The translations under genes were made by a program, and so were the position numbers. Shown here piece after piece: positions 27,333 through 35,795 of a DNA stretch of 64,000 bases. This stretch comes from Chryseobacterium viscerum (GTDB taxonomy: Bacteria > Bacteroidota > Bacteroidia > Flavobacteriales > Weeksellaceae). Location of the stretch: positions 1 through 64,000 of the forward strand of contig NZ_PPEG02000006.1 in assembly GCF_002899945.2 (NCBI RefSeq). The letters run 5' to 3'. How positions within the stretch are numbered: the stretch's first letter is position 1; every line of letters begins with the position of its first letter. The notes below the pieces were generated by a model. That model was not told the origin of the DNA. It was given only the letters and a program-made list of their open reading frames with translations, and did no database searches.

Positions 27333-28004
27333 ATGAGCAAAATATTATCTAATACCGTACGTTTTTCCATCGCTGACAGTGATTTTTATTTTAAAAAAAT
27401 AATGATCAAAACACTGATGGAAAATCCTTTCTATATGCTTCTGAATGATTGTAATAATGGACATGAGCTGGTAAACAGAATCTACAGAAGACAGGAGGAT
27501 GTGTTCATTATTGAACTTTTTATGCCGGTATTAAGCGGGATTGAAGCAATCAAATACATCAGAAAAAACAATTCGGAAACTCCTATTATCACTTACTCCG
27601 GTACTTATCAGGAAGATATGGCCGAAATTCTTTCGAAGATTCCTAATATCTATTACTGTCAGAAAAAAAGCACCATCATCAAGGACATTATCAAAGGAGG
27701 CATTGCTTCTGAAGATTTTGACTACCAAGCCTATTCCAAAGAATGGGAGCAGCAACCCCTTGCTGTACAGGAATATATGGACAGGCAGAAAAAAGGACAG
27801 GAGGAACTTTCTCCGGCTGAAATACAGCTGATGAGATTCTGCTATGAGGGATTCAGTAATAAAGAAATAGCAGAAAAACTTAACCTGAGCACCAGGACTA
27901 TTGATACCTATATCAACCGGCTTACAGAAAAGCTGGGACTGAAAACCAAGCTTCATCTTATCCGTTTCTGTGTGGAAAATGGATATTACAATTCCAGTTT
28001 ATAA
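27333..28004 (+). CDS. LuxR/NarL-type regulator with degenerate receiver (Glu for Asp)
   Basis: 223 residues. The amino half (about 8-125) is a receiver-like domain. The acidic pair is present (Asp15, Asp17), but the phosphoacceptor Asp is Glu61 in FIIELFMPVLSG, and the switch Thr/Ser and Lys are only partly kept. The carboxy half (about 158-220) is a LuxR helix-turn-helix (LSPAEIQLMRFCYEGFSNKE, then IDTYINRLTEKLG). No sensor kinase is adjacent. It is divergent from the tssO operon and is a good candidate T6SS regulator (inference). Confidence 0.85.
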   Translation: MSKILSNTVRFSIADSDFYFKKIMIKTLMENPFYMLLNDCNNGHELVNRIYRRQEDVFIIELFMPVLSGIEAIKYIRKNNSETPIITYSGTYQEDMAEILSKIPNIYYCQKKSTIIKDIIKGGIASEDFDYQAYSKEWEQQPLAVQEYMDRQKKGQEELSPAEIQLMRFCYEGFSNKEIAEKLNLSTRTIDTYINRLTEKLGLKTKLHLIRFCVENGYYNSSL

Positions 28005-28256
28005 AAAATTCTGATTTCAGATTCAAAATTTTAAATTCCGGATATCGGATGAGGCAGATTATTTTTCTCAAGCGCTGCATTTAAGAAAAAAATCCCCCTC
28101 AATACCTATTATTAAGCCATTTATTAAATTTTATTCATCAAAATTCTGTACCTTTATACCGCTATATTATTTTATTATTAAATTAACTTAGCCCTGCATT
28201 AATATGGTGTATACATTCAAAGCGCAAGTATTTGAATAAAAATATTTTGTCACTAA
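28005..28256. other. Intergenic stretch before HU
   Basis: Non-coding and AT-rich. The HU promoter lies at its right end (28257-28289). Nothing else can be supported. Confidence 0.4.
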
Positions 28257-28289
28257 TTTGCTAGTATTCAATTTTTTTAACTAAATTTG
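28257..28289 (+). promoter_or_regulatory. Promoter of the HU gene
   Basis: TTTG (28257-28260), a 21-base spacer and TAAATTTG (28282-28289): a full match to the Bacteroidota housekeeping promoter. It leaves a leader of about 25 bases before the HU ATG. Confidence 0.8.
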
Positions 28290-28320
28290 CACACCTAAAA
28301 TTTAAAATTAAAATAAGGAA

Positions 28321-28611
28321 ATGACAAAGGCAGAATTGGTAAACACCATCTCAAATAAGTTGGGAACAGAAAAGAATGAAACACAGAAAGTTGTAGAAGC
28401 TTTTATGCAGGAGATCAGAACTTCTATGTATAATGGGGATAACGTTTATCTAAGAGGTTTTGGATCTTTTATCATTAAAACAAGAGCTGCTAAAACAGGA
28501 AGAAATATTTCTAAGAACACTGCAATTGAGATTCCTGCTCATAACATTCCTGCTTTCAAACCTTCAAAATCTTTTGTAGAGAAAGTAAAAACTAAAGTTG
28601 CAGTAAAATAA
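28321..28611 (+). CDS. HU family DNA-binding protein
   Basis: 96 residues with the full HU/IHF fold: MTKAELVNTISNKL, the GSFIIKTRAAKTGRN arm region with IPAHNIPAFKPSK, and a basic tail. It binds and bends DNA as a nucleoid protein. A strong promoter is seen upstream. A 29-residue basic protein gene follows 43 bp downstream and may share the transcript. Confidence 0.95.
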   Translation: MTKAELVNTISNKLGTEKNETQKVVEAFMQEIRTSMYNGDNVYLRGFGSFIIKTRAAKTGRNISKNTAIEIPAHNIPAFKPSKSFVEKVKTKVAVK

Positions 28612-28654
28612 GAACATTAACTGAATATTAACTAGTTACTAAAAAATTAAAATT

Positions 28655-28744
28655 ATGCCAAGCGGAAAGAAAAGAAAAAGACACAAGGTTGCGACTCACA
28701 AAAGAAAGAAAAGAAGAAGAGCAAACAGACATAAGAAAAAATAA
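28655..28744 (+). CDS. 29-residue Lys/Arg-rich protein, possible ribosomal protein
   Basis: ATG to TAA encodes 29 residues, starting MPSGKKRKRHK, of which about 20 are Lys, Arg or His. It is too short for usual length cut-offs. I recognise the same kind of peptide from other Bacteroidota, often close to an RNase G gene as here. Composition and size resemble the smallest ribosomal proteins (THX, bL34, bL36). It may correspond to the Bacteroidota-specific protein bL38, but I cannot confirm that. It lies between HU and RNase G and is followed by a weak terminator. Confidence 0.75.
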   Translation: MPSGKKRKRHKVATHKRKKRRRANRHKKK

Positions 28745-28773
28745 TCTCCTTTTCTCGAGATTTACAATATAAT

Positions 28774-28825
28774 AATATAGTTGGTGAATTTAAATTTAAA
28801 AAGTTCACTGACTATATTTTTGTTT
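28774..28825 (+). terminator. Weak terminator after the 29-residue gene
   Basis: Arms AATATAGT...GTGAA and TTCAC...ACTATATT pair in two blocks around an A/T-rich loop, followed by TTTTGTTT. The stem is AT-rich, so strength is uncertain. Confidence 0.5.
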
Positions 28826-28982
28826 GCAACTATATAAGATTCTTCGGATGATGGAAGGTTTCAAATATTATTTTAATAAACATATAATGGTTTTCATTCA
28901 AAATCCTTATATTTAATAGATGAATTAATCTAGAAAAAAACATCCAATCCCTATAATCTTAACAATTTTATCTTATTAAAAA

Positions 28983-30542
28983 ATGAAGAAAGAACTAATA
29001 GTTTCGCATGAAGATGATCTTACAAAGATTGCACTGCTGGAAGACGGAAGACTATGTGAACTTCATGAGCAAGAAGACAAAAGCGATTTTATAGTTGGAG
29101 ATCTGTTTATAGGAAAAGTAAAAAAACTTGCGCCCAATCTGAATGCAGCATTCGTCAATATAGGATATGACAAGGATGCATTTCTGCACTATCAGGATTT
29201 GGGACCTCAGTATCTTACATACAGAAAGTTTTTGAAAGATACTATTTCTAAAAAACAAAGCACTTCGAGCTTAAAAAATTTCGAGATACAACCCGAAATA
29301 GACAAAAACGGAACAATAGATAAAGTAATTGCCAAGGACGATCTGGTCCTGTTACAAATTACGAAAGAACCAATTTCTACAAAAGGTCCTAGAATCTCTA
29401 CCCAGATTTCATTGACAGGACGTTTTCTGGTTTTAATTCCTTTTGACAATAAAGTTTCTATATCCAAAAAGATCAGAAGCTTTGAGGAAAAAGAAAGACT
29501 GAGAACCCTAATTGACAGCATCAAACCTGAGGGATTCGGCGTTATTATCAGAACTGTAGCAGAAGGAAAAAAAGTAGCCGACCTTCACAATGACATGAAT
29601 CAACTGGTTCAGAAATGGGAAAGCACTTTTAAAAACATCCAGAAAAATAAAGTTCCGTCTAAAGTTTTAAGCGAAGAAGACAAAGCTTCAGCTATTTTAA
29701 GAGACAATTTTAATCAGGATTTCGTGAGTATCATCTGCGACGATGAACAAATGGTAAGCGAAATGACAAATTACGTAGAAGTAATTGCCCCTGAAAAGAA
29801 AAACATTGTCCAGTTTTATGATTCCCATATTCCTCTTCTGGAATATTACAATGTTGAAAAACAGCTTAAACAGAGCTTTGGAAAACACGTTAACATTCCA
29901 AGTTCTAAAGGCGCTTATCTTGTTATTGAACACACAGAAGCACTTCACGTCGTTGACGTCAACTCCGGGAACAATATTACCACCGGAACCGCTGTCAACA
30001 AAGAGCATGCACTGAAAGTGAACAAAATGGCCGCTACTGAGATCGCACGACAGCTTCGCCTCCGCGATATGGGAGGGATCATCGTTATCGATTTTATAGA
30101 TATGCCAAACTCTGATCACAGAAGAGATCTCTACGAGCACTTGAAAGAGGAAATGAATCGCGACAAAGCTCGCCACAAAATACTTCCTCCTAGTAAATTT
30201 GGTTTGATCCAGATCACCAGACAAAGAAACCGTCCGGAAAAACAGATCGAAACCAAAGAAGAAAACCCGAACAAAGACGGAGAAATTGTTGCTCCAATTG
30301 TCATCGTGGAAAGAATGGGTGAAACCTTAAGAAACATTCTGCAGAAAGAAAAAGGAAAAGTCTACCTGCATGTACACCCATTTGTGGAAGCCTACCTTAC
30401 CAAAGGCATCAAAAGTATCCAAATGAAATGGTTTATCAAATACAAAAAATGGGTAACCATCGTTCCAAGGGATTCTTTTAAATATTTAGAATACAAGATC
30501 TACAATTCCAAAAAAGAAGAATTGATAGAATTTTCTAATTAA
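28983..30542 (+). CDS. rng: Ribonuclease E/G family endoribonuclease
   Basis: 519 residues. The S1 RNA-binding domain (about 35-125) is interrupted by an insert typical of the family. The 5'-sensor and RNase H-like parts follow, then the DNase I-like catalytic region with HVVDVNSGN (metal-binding Asp) and GGIIVIDFIDM (second Asp). The carboxy small domain follows GLIQITRQRNRPEKQ. The CPxC zinc-link of Escherichia coli RNase E/G is missing: the matching stretch reads ETKEENPNKDGE with no Cys. RNase G matures rRNA and starts mRNA decay. It is monocistronic with a strong terminator. Confidence 0.93.
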   Translation: MKKELIVSHEDDLTKIALLEDGRLCELHEQEDKSDFIVGDLFIGKVKKLAPNLNAAFVNIGYDKDAFLHYQDLGPQYLTYRKFLKDTISKKQSTSSLKNFEIQPEIDKNGTIDKVIAKDDLVLLQITKEPISTKGPRISTQISLTGRFLVLIPFDNKVSISKKIRSFEEKERLRTLIDSIKPEGFGVIIRTVAEGKKVADLHNDMNQLVQKWESTFKNIQKNKVPSKVLSEEDKASAILRDNFNQDFVSIICDDEQMVSEMTNYVEVIAPEKKNIVQFYDSHIPLLEYYNVEKQLKQSFGKHVNIPSSKGAYLVIEHTEALHVVDVNSGNNITTGTAVNKEHALKVNKMAATEIARQLRLRDMGGIIVIDFIDMPNSDHRRDLYEHLKEEMNRDKARHKILPPSKFGLIQITRQRNRPEKQIETKEENPNKDGEIVAPIVIVERMGETLRNILQKEKGKVYLHVHPFVEAYLTKGIKSIQMKWFIKYKKWVTIVPRDSFKYLEYKIYNSKKEELIEFSN

Positions 30543-30552
30543 GACAAAATTC

Positions 30553-30580
30553 AAACCTCCGAATAATCGGAGGTTTTTTT
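30553..30580 (+). terminator. Terminator of rng
   Basis: A stem AAACCTCCGA / TCGGAGGTTT with a 4-base loop, followed by a T run, starting 11 bp after the stop codon. Confidence 0.9.
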
Positions 30581-30773
30581 ATTATACTTGCCAATAACAA
30601 AGAAAACAAGACAGCTCCTACGGTAACTTTTATATCAAAATTAACGACCACCGGAACTATTGACATTACTTTCCAAAATGGTACTTTAATACATAAAAAG
30701 CTCTTTAAAAAGTAAAACTCATTTCTTTTCAAAAGTATTTACCTAATTTTAGTAAATACTTTTTTTATTTATC

Positions 30774-31244
30774 ATGAGCAGAGAACATCACTACAAAACG
30801 ATCATTCAATGGACAGGAAACAAGGGAACCGGAACAAGTGGCTATAGAGACTACGAAAGGAGTCACGTAATTTCAACAGAGAATAAAACCGTAATTGACG
30901 GTTCTTCAGATCCCGCATTCCGTGGCGATAAAACGAAGCATAACCCGGAAGATCTGTTTTTATCTTCTCTTTCTGCCTGCCATATGCTTTGGTATCTTCA
31001 TTTCTGTTCTGAAGCCGGTATTATTGTAACCGACTATACTGATGAAGCAACAGGTATCATGACAGAAACAGCAAGTGGAAGCGGGCATTTTACAGAAGTA
31101 ACTTTACATCCTACTGTAACTGTTGCAGAAGCATCAATGATGGAAAAAGCAGAGCAGCTTCATCATAAAGCCAACGAATATTGTTTCATTGCCAATTCGG
31201 TTAATTTTCCGGTAAAGCATATCCCCGTTATGTTAGTTAAATAA
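30774..31244 (+). CDS. OsmC family protein (peroxiredoxin-like)
   Basis: 156 residues. OsmC fold, with the two active-site cysteines in LSACHMLWYL (first) and ANEYCFIANSV (second) and an Arg/Glu-bearing amino end. The family reduces organic hydroperoxides with thiol partners in the cytoplasm. It is a single gene downstream of rng but beyond its terminator. Confidence 0.88.
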   Translation: MSREHHYKTIIQWTGNKGTGTSGYRDYERSHVISTENKTVIDGSSDPAFRGDKTKHNPEDLFLSSLSACHMLWYLHFCSEAGIIVTDYTDEATGIMTETASGSGHFTEVTLHPTVTVAEASMMEKAEQLHHKANEYCFIANSVNFPVKHIPVMLVK

Positions 31245-31456
31245 ATTAATAGTCAAAAATTACATCTAAAACAATGATGGATAGTGTATTTTAACAACAA
31301 TAACTCTAAAAAACTCCACAAAAAGAGAATTATTTAATAAAAAATCAATAATAATAACGTTTTACCATCAATAAAAACACAATAAATTCAAAATATTTAT
31401 CAATTTTATTCAAAATGTAAAGTTTTTTTCCTATTTTTATATAAACAAAACAAACC

Positions 31457-32107
31457 ATGATGAAACCAAGATTGACCATTTTTGATGAACCCATGCTCTA
31501 TACTGAGGGATTATCAAGACTGCTTACCCAAAGCAAAATTTTCAGCACAATTGACACTTGTAATTCTTTAGAAACCCTCTCCAAAAATTTAAAAAAAGAT
31601 CCTCCGGAAATGCTTGTGATGAGCTCCAATATGCTAATGCTTACGGAAATCTGCAAGCTGGTAGAAAGTATTATCTCTGAACATAAAAGCACTAAGATCA
31701 CCATCATTGGCAACTCATATGATATGATCGATATCCGGAAACTTTTCAACAAAGGGATTAAGGGTTATCTGGACAAAAACTGTACGTATGATGAGTTTCT
31801 GAAATCCATTAATGTTTTGCTTCTTAATGAGATCTACATTTGCGACCATGCGAAAGAAAGAATGATCAATTTCATCAGCAGTGAACAGGAAAAACCCAAT
31901 CCCCACATCAAAGAACCGCTTACCCGCCGCGAAATGGAAATCCTTAAACTTATATGTGACGGAAACAGCAGTAAAGATATATCTGAAAAACTTTTTATCA
32001 GCATCAACACGGTAGAAACACACCGAAAAAGAATTCTTTTGAAACTCAATGCGAAAAACTCAGTCGGAATTGTAAAATATGCTCTTGAAAACCATATTAT
32101 TGACTGA
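31457..32107 (+). CDS. LuxR/NarL-type regulator with degenerate receiver, next to the curli operon
   Basis: 216 residues. The receiver-like domain (about 5-120) keeps Asp10-Glu11 but has Ser56 where the phosphoacceptor Asp should be (EMLVMSSNM in place of the usual DLVLLDxxM). A LuxR helix-turn-helix follows (about 152-212; LTRREMEILKLICDGNSSKD and INTVETHRKRI). Escherichia coli CsgD, the curli activator, is likewise a LuxR-type protein with an atypical receiver. The gene is convergent with the curli operon's last gene, 355 bp away. Control of curli is an inference from this placement. Confidence 0.85.
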   Translation: MMKPRLTIFDEPMLYTEGLSRLLTQSKIFSTIDTCNSLETLSKNLKKDPPEMLVMSSNMLMLTEICKLVESIISEHKSTKITIIGNSYDMIDIRKLFNKGIKGYLDKNCTYDEFLKSINVLLLNEIYICDHAKERMINFISSEQEKPNPHIKEPLTRREMEILKLICDGNSSKDISEKLFISINTVETHRKRILLKLNAKNSVGIVKYALENHIID

Positions 32108-32127
32108 AAATCTTCCATGAACCACTC

Positions 32128-32164
32128 AAAAAAATTCCAAACTTTACAGTCTGGAATTTTTTTA
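32128..32164. terminator. Terminator after the LuxR-type gene
   Basis: AAAATTCCA pairs with TGGAATTTT around a 12-base loop, with A and T runs on either side, so it may work in both directions. Confidence 0.8.
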
Positions 32165-32462
32165 TGCCTGAATTCGGTCTTATGAATCAGACAGGCAGTT
32201 CATTATTAAACTTATTTTAAGGCTGGAAGTGAGGCAAAGAGATCAGAAACCGAGGAATGAAAAAAGCGTATGTTACTTTTGTCCTTATGTTTTATCTGCA
32301 AACAACTCAAATTTCTAATCTCAAGCTCACATCCTGGAACTTTAAACCTTAAAACCTGGACTTTATAGTAGTAATAATCATCTTTTATTTGAAAAGCCCA
32401 TCAATCAAATGTCAATAAAAATGATAAACAACATTAAACATTAAACCTTGAATTTTTGAACC
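32165..32462. other. Intergenic stretch with low-complexity repeats
   Basis: Contains short degenerate repeats of the AAACCTTGAA / AAACCTGGA type (32340-32365, 32435-32465) that recur near 538-560. No gene is seen. Confidence 0.4.
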
Positions 32463-33974
32463 TTATTCATAATCCGGCATTTCTCCATTGCTGAAAAGTG
32501 AAGCACGGGTAAGATCTGTCAAACTGCTCGTAAGGTCAATTACCATCACATTTCTCTGAGAAATATTGTCATTGGAGGTATTCATAAAAATGACCTGTGC
32601 ATTATTCGGTGAGAACCTTGGATCAAGATCATTGGTACCCATCACTTTTTCGCTTTCAGAAGAAATATCACTTACGACATCGGTAACCAGATTATAAATG
32701 AAGATATGCGAATCGAGCTGGCGATAGTTTCCGCTTCCATCCACATATCCTGAAACATCACGGGTAAACAGGAGAAGCTGTCCATCTACAGAAAAATTCA
32801 GCCCACCACTCGCTCCTACAGAGCCGGACAATACCGTTTTAATGATATTTCCTGTGGTATCTATCACATAAATTTTTGTGTTATAACCATTGTAATCATT
32901 GGTTTTCAAAGCAATTTTACTTCCGTCATAGCTCCAGTCACATTCGGAGATCAAACTTCCGTCCGGAGTAGTATAAACCAGGCTCAGGCCGCTTCCGTCT
33001 TTATTAATCCTGTACAGCTTATTAAAATTCGAATAAATAAGCTCCTTACCATTCGTACTCCAGGCAAAATCCATCTCATAGTTATTAAAACCGGCTACAG
33101 GCACCGTGGTTACTTTAAAAGGATTGGAACCATCCGGATTGGCAGTATAAATATGAGTGCTTCCACCTTCTGTACGGAGAAATGCTATGAGACCTGCATT
33201 ATTATTTTTACGGGGCCGCCAGCTGTTGTAGGAAGAATTGGTAAACTGGAAGTTATTTCCCTGATCGTTACTGGATATGATAACAAAATTTCCATTTTGT
33301 TTTTGGGTATAATGATATCGGTTGGAAGGAACCGTGTTGGTCGTAAATTTACTGATAGAGCTTAAAACTGGCTGGTGAATGCCGTCCGAAACAGACACCT
33401 GCCAGAAGTAACTTACACCAAACTTCAGATTTGAAAGCGTATAATGATTCGCTTTCAAATCATTAACCTGAATCACATTAGTGTCAAGATTATTTTTAAT
33501 TGTCAAACTGTATTTTAAGACATCCGCTGTATCGGGATCTGTAGCGCTCCAGGTTAATTCGACGCTCAAAGGTTGATTGACTGCATTATCTATCGGACTT
33601 AACAACTGTGGTGTAGCGGGAGGAGAATTCAATGATGTATCATCATCCATCTCAAAAACTACCGTTACTACCTGATTTTGGTTTTGTATATTGACTGATT
33701 GAAAGCTTGTGATATATCCTGAAAGTTCTGCTTTCAAAGAATAATTTCCCACAGGCATGGCTGCGATTTCAAATGAACCGTCTGTACCACTGAATACTGT
33801 CTGTGTCGTAGGATTGGTAAAGATTTTCACATTAGGAATCGGCACATTACTGCCTCTTTTTACGACTTTTCCTTTTAACATTCCTGTTTGAGCCTGTTCT
33901 ACAAGGTCTTCATTGCATGAAAACAGACAAAAAGCAAAGATGAATATGCTGAGTATTTTAATTATAGTTTTCAT
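32463..33974 (-). CDS. Curli-operon lipoprotein with beta-propeller
   Basis: A 503-residue lipoprotein (lipobox LFSC, Cys20). Domains in order: a carboxypeptidase regulatory-like beta-sandwich (about 33-110; GKVVKRGSNVPIPNVKIF and GTDGSFEIAAMPVGNYSLKA), a fibronectin type III-like domain (about 120-215), then a TolB/PD40-like beta-propeller (about 220-490) with repeats such as IYTANPDGSNPFKVT and LYRINKDGSGLSLV. It is the last gene of the curli operon, 11 bp after csgG. It could hold curli at the surface, cap or regulate CsgG, or bind polysaccharide; the placement is seen, the role is inferred. Confidence 0.75.
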   Translation of the reverse strand: MKTIIKILSIFIFAFCLFSCNEDLVEQAQTGMLKGKVVKRGSNVPIPNVKIFTNPTTQTVFSGTDGSFEIAAMPVGNYSLKAELSGYITSFQSVNIQNQNQVVTVVFEMDDDTSLNSPPATPQLLSPIDNAVNQPLSVELTWSATDPDTADVLKYSLTIKNNLDTNVIQVNDLKANHYTLSNLKFGVSYFWQVSVSDGIHQPVLSSISKFTTNTVPSNRYHYTQKQNGNFVIISSNDQGNNFQFTNSSYNSWRPRKNNNAGLIAFLRTEGGSTHIYTANPDGSNPFKVTTVPVAGFNNYEMDFAWSTNGKELIYSNFNKLYRINKDGSGLSLVYTTPDGSLISECDWSYDGSKIALKTNDYNGYNTKIYVIDTTGNIIKTVLSGSVGASGGLNFSVDGQLLLFTRDVSGYVDGSGNYRQLDSHIFIYNLVTDVVSDISSESEKVMGTNDLDPRFSPNNAQVIFMNTSNDNISQRNVMVIDLTSSLTDLTRASLFSNGEMPDYE

Positions 33975-33985
33975 AATTCGTGTTT

Positions 33986-35350
33986 TTATTTGTTTCCGAA
34001 GTAAAAGTTGATTCCTATACCAAAGCGTAAAGCCTGATCTTTTCTTTTCCCGTTAACCAGGCCTTCCCAATTGTCTTTGAAACCCAGGTCATATTGAGCG
34101 GAAGCTCTCAGTGAAACATTCTGGCTGATCATATATTCCAGCCCGCCACCAACCTGTGCTTTATATTGAGGTTTGTATTTTGAATACATCGCTCCTGCCC
34201 CACCGTATATGTATGGGCTAAATCTGTATTTTGGGAAAAGTAAATATTCCAGATTCACTTCAGGACCGTAATAATTTCTTTTCACAATATTTGAATTTTC
34301 CAGCGTAAAATAATTACCGTTCACTTCTACATTCAGGTAAGGAGTAAGGAAATATTTGAATCCTACTTTGCCTCCAATGTTCATTTTAGGGTCTACATAA
34401 TCGTCTCGGACTTTCTGCCCTTCAACATTGGCAAATACGGAAAATTTCTGTCTGTAATTATCTGGAAATCTTCCACCGACTACTCTTCCGTTATTTTGTT
34501 CCTGTTCACTATTATATTCGTTAATTAATGCCTGATATGGCCCATTAGCATCCACAGCTTTTCCCCATATTTTATCTCTTATCCCTTCTACGATAAGAGA
34601 TTTCACAGCTTTTTCAATAGCTTCGGTTACGGCAAGCTGAACGGGCTCATTCTGAGTGAGACCTACCTCAGCTTCCAGGAGTCTTTCCGTATCAATATAT
34701 CTGAAAAAACTTCCGTTTACGCTGGTTGAAAGTATTGTTTTGGAGGTATAAACAGTCTTAAGAATCTCCCCGTTAAGCGTAGAAACAGCACGAAGGTAAA
34801 TCGTAATTCTGTCCTGGCGATACTGTGTGGAAGCTCCGATACCGAAATACCTTGCTCCAAGTCCTCCAGTCAGAATATTGCTGTCGTAAGAAATGACACC
34901 GCCTTCAAGAAGAATTCCGGCGTACAAAAGAGGGGGAAGTGACTGGCTGTTTTTGTCTGCATCCTTTATATACTCCTGTCGTGTGGAGCGGATGATTTGT
35001 CTTTCATTGAGAAGATTGGCAATATTCTCCCTTTCGATAGGGATAAACCAATGACTGTCTTCTAATGCTTTGATGAGGATGGTAGTGGTTCCCTGAGGAA
35101 CTGCCGTACTCCAGTTGTTTCCGTTTTCGGAAGGCTTATACTGGCCGGTCTGGTCTCGGAATTTGTAGACTCCTATTACAATCTTCTCTTTGGGAAGTGG
35201 GAGGTTTTTCAATTCTGCGGTAGAAGAGGTGACCTCTCCCATCGTTGGTTTTTCGGGATCCGAAGGTAAACCAAATATTGAACTACAAGCCTGCAGAATG
35301 CATAGCAGGAAACTACAGAAAAAGATTCTGGTGTAAGTGTAGGTTGTCAT
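33986..35350 (-). CDS. csgG: Curli secretion channel CsgG with extra outer-membrane barrel
   Basis: 454 residues, far longer than the 277 of Escherichia coli CsgG. It has a lipobox LQAC (Cys22). Residues 45-290 align well with CsgG: TGQYKPSENGNNWSTAVPQG, HWFIPIERENIANLLNERQI, GGLGARYFGIGAST and TSKTILSTSVNGSFFRYIDT. Residues about 300-454 form an OmpA-like eight-strand barrel ending GIGINFYFGNK. CsgG nonamers form the pore for curlin export. The constriction loop reads NNW where E. coli has SNF. The gene follows csgF by 23 bp. Confidence 0.92.
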   Translation of the reverse strand: MTTYTYTRIFFCSFLLCILQACSSIFGLPSDPEKPTMGEVTSSTAELKNLPLPKEKIVIGVYKFRDQTGQYKPSENGNNWSTAVPQGTTTILIKALEDSHWFIPIERENIANLLNERQIIRSTRQEYIKDADKNSQSLPPLLYAGILLEGGVISYDSNILTGGLGARYFGIGASTQYRQDRITIYLRAVSTLNGEILKTVYTSKTILSTSVNGSFFRYIDTERLLEAEVGLTQNEPVQLAVTEAIEKAVKSLIVEGIRDKIWGKAVDANGPYQALINEYNSEQEQNNGRVVGGRFPDNYRQKFSVFANVEGQKVRDDYVDPKMNIGGKVGFKYFLTPYLNVEVNGNYFTLENSNIVKRNYYGPEVNLEYLLFPKYRFSPYIYGGAGAMYSKYKPQYKAQVGGGLEYMISQNVSLRASAQYDLGFKDNWEGLVNGKRKDQALRFGIGINFYFGNK

Positions 35351-35373
35351 GGTAAGTTATTTTTAGTTATTTC

Positions 35374-35793
35374 CTATTTTGGGATTACGATCTCGGACTG
35401 ATCGCCATTGCTGGTATCCAAAATATTGATTAAAAGTCCCTGATTAGTATTGGTAATTTGTAAATAAAGCGATCCAAAAAGATAATTTCCGGGCTTTATA
35501 TTTCCATCACCAAACTGTTCATCAAACAGTTTTCTTGAAAGTTCACTGAGGATCTGTCTGTTGAGACTCTGGGTAAAACTGTCAAGAGAGTTTACACGAT
35601 CCAGCAAGTTGCTGTAATCATTTTTTTCATCAAATTGATTTTGTGCATTAGCAGAGCTTAAAAGCCACTGATAATTAAACGTATCTCCTCCAAAAGCCGG
35701 ATTTACCGGTTTATAGACGAGCTGCTGAGATTTTCCGTAGAAAATACCCGCAATAAAGGTCAAAATAATGATAAAGGTTTTCATGGCGGACAT
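35374..35793 (-). CDS. csgF: Curli assembly factor CsgF
   Basis: 139 residues with a signal peptide (about 1-22). The mature start LVYKPVNPAFGGDTFN followed by WLLSSANAQNQF is the CsgF signature that inserts into the CsgG pore and helps place the nucleator CsgB at the cell surface. The carboxy part (about 100-139) is beta-rich. It sits 2 bp after csgE. A second in-frame ATG three codons in is an alternative start. Confidence 0.95.
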   Translation of the reverse strand: MSAMKTFIIILTFIAGIFYGKSQQLVYKPVNPAFGGDTFNYQWLLSSANAQNQFDEKNDYSNLLDRVNSLDSFTQSLNRQILSELSRKLFDEQFGDGNIKPGNYLFGSLYLQITNTNQGLLINILDTSNGDQSEIVIPK

Positions 35794-35795
35794 TT

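Noticed and set aside
31834..32118. Antisense frame across the LuxR-type gene
   Set aside because: A shadow of the strongly supported plus-strand gene with its helix-turn-helix.
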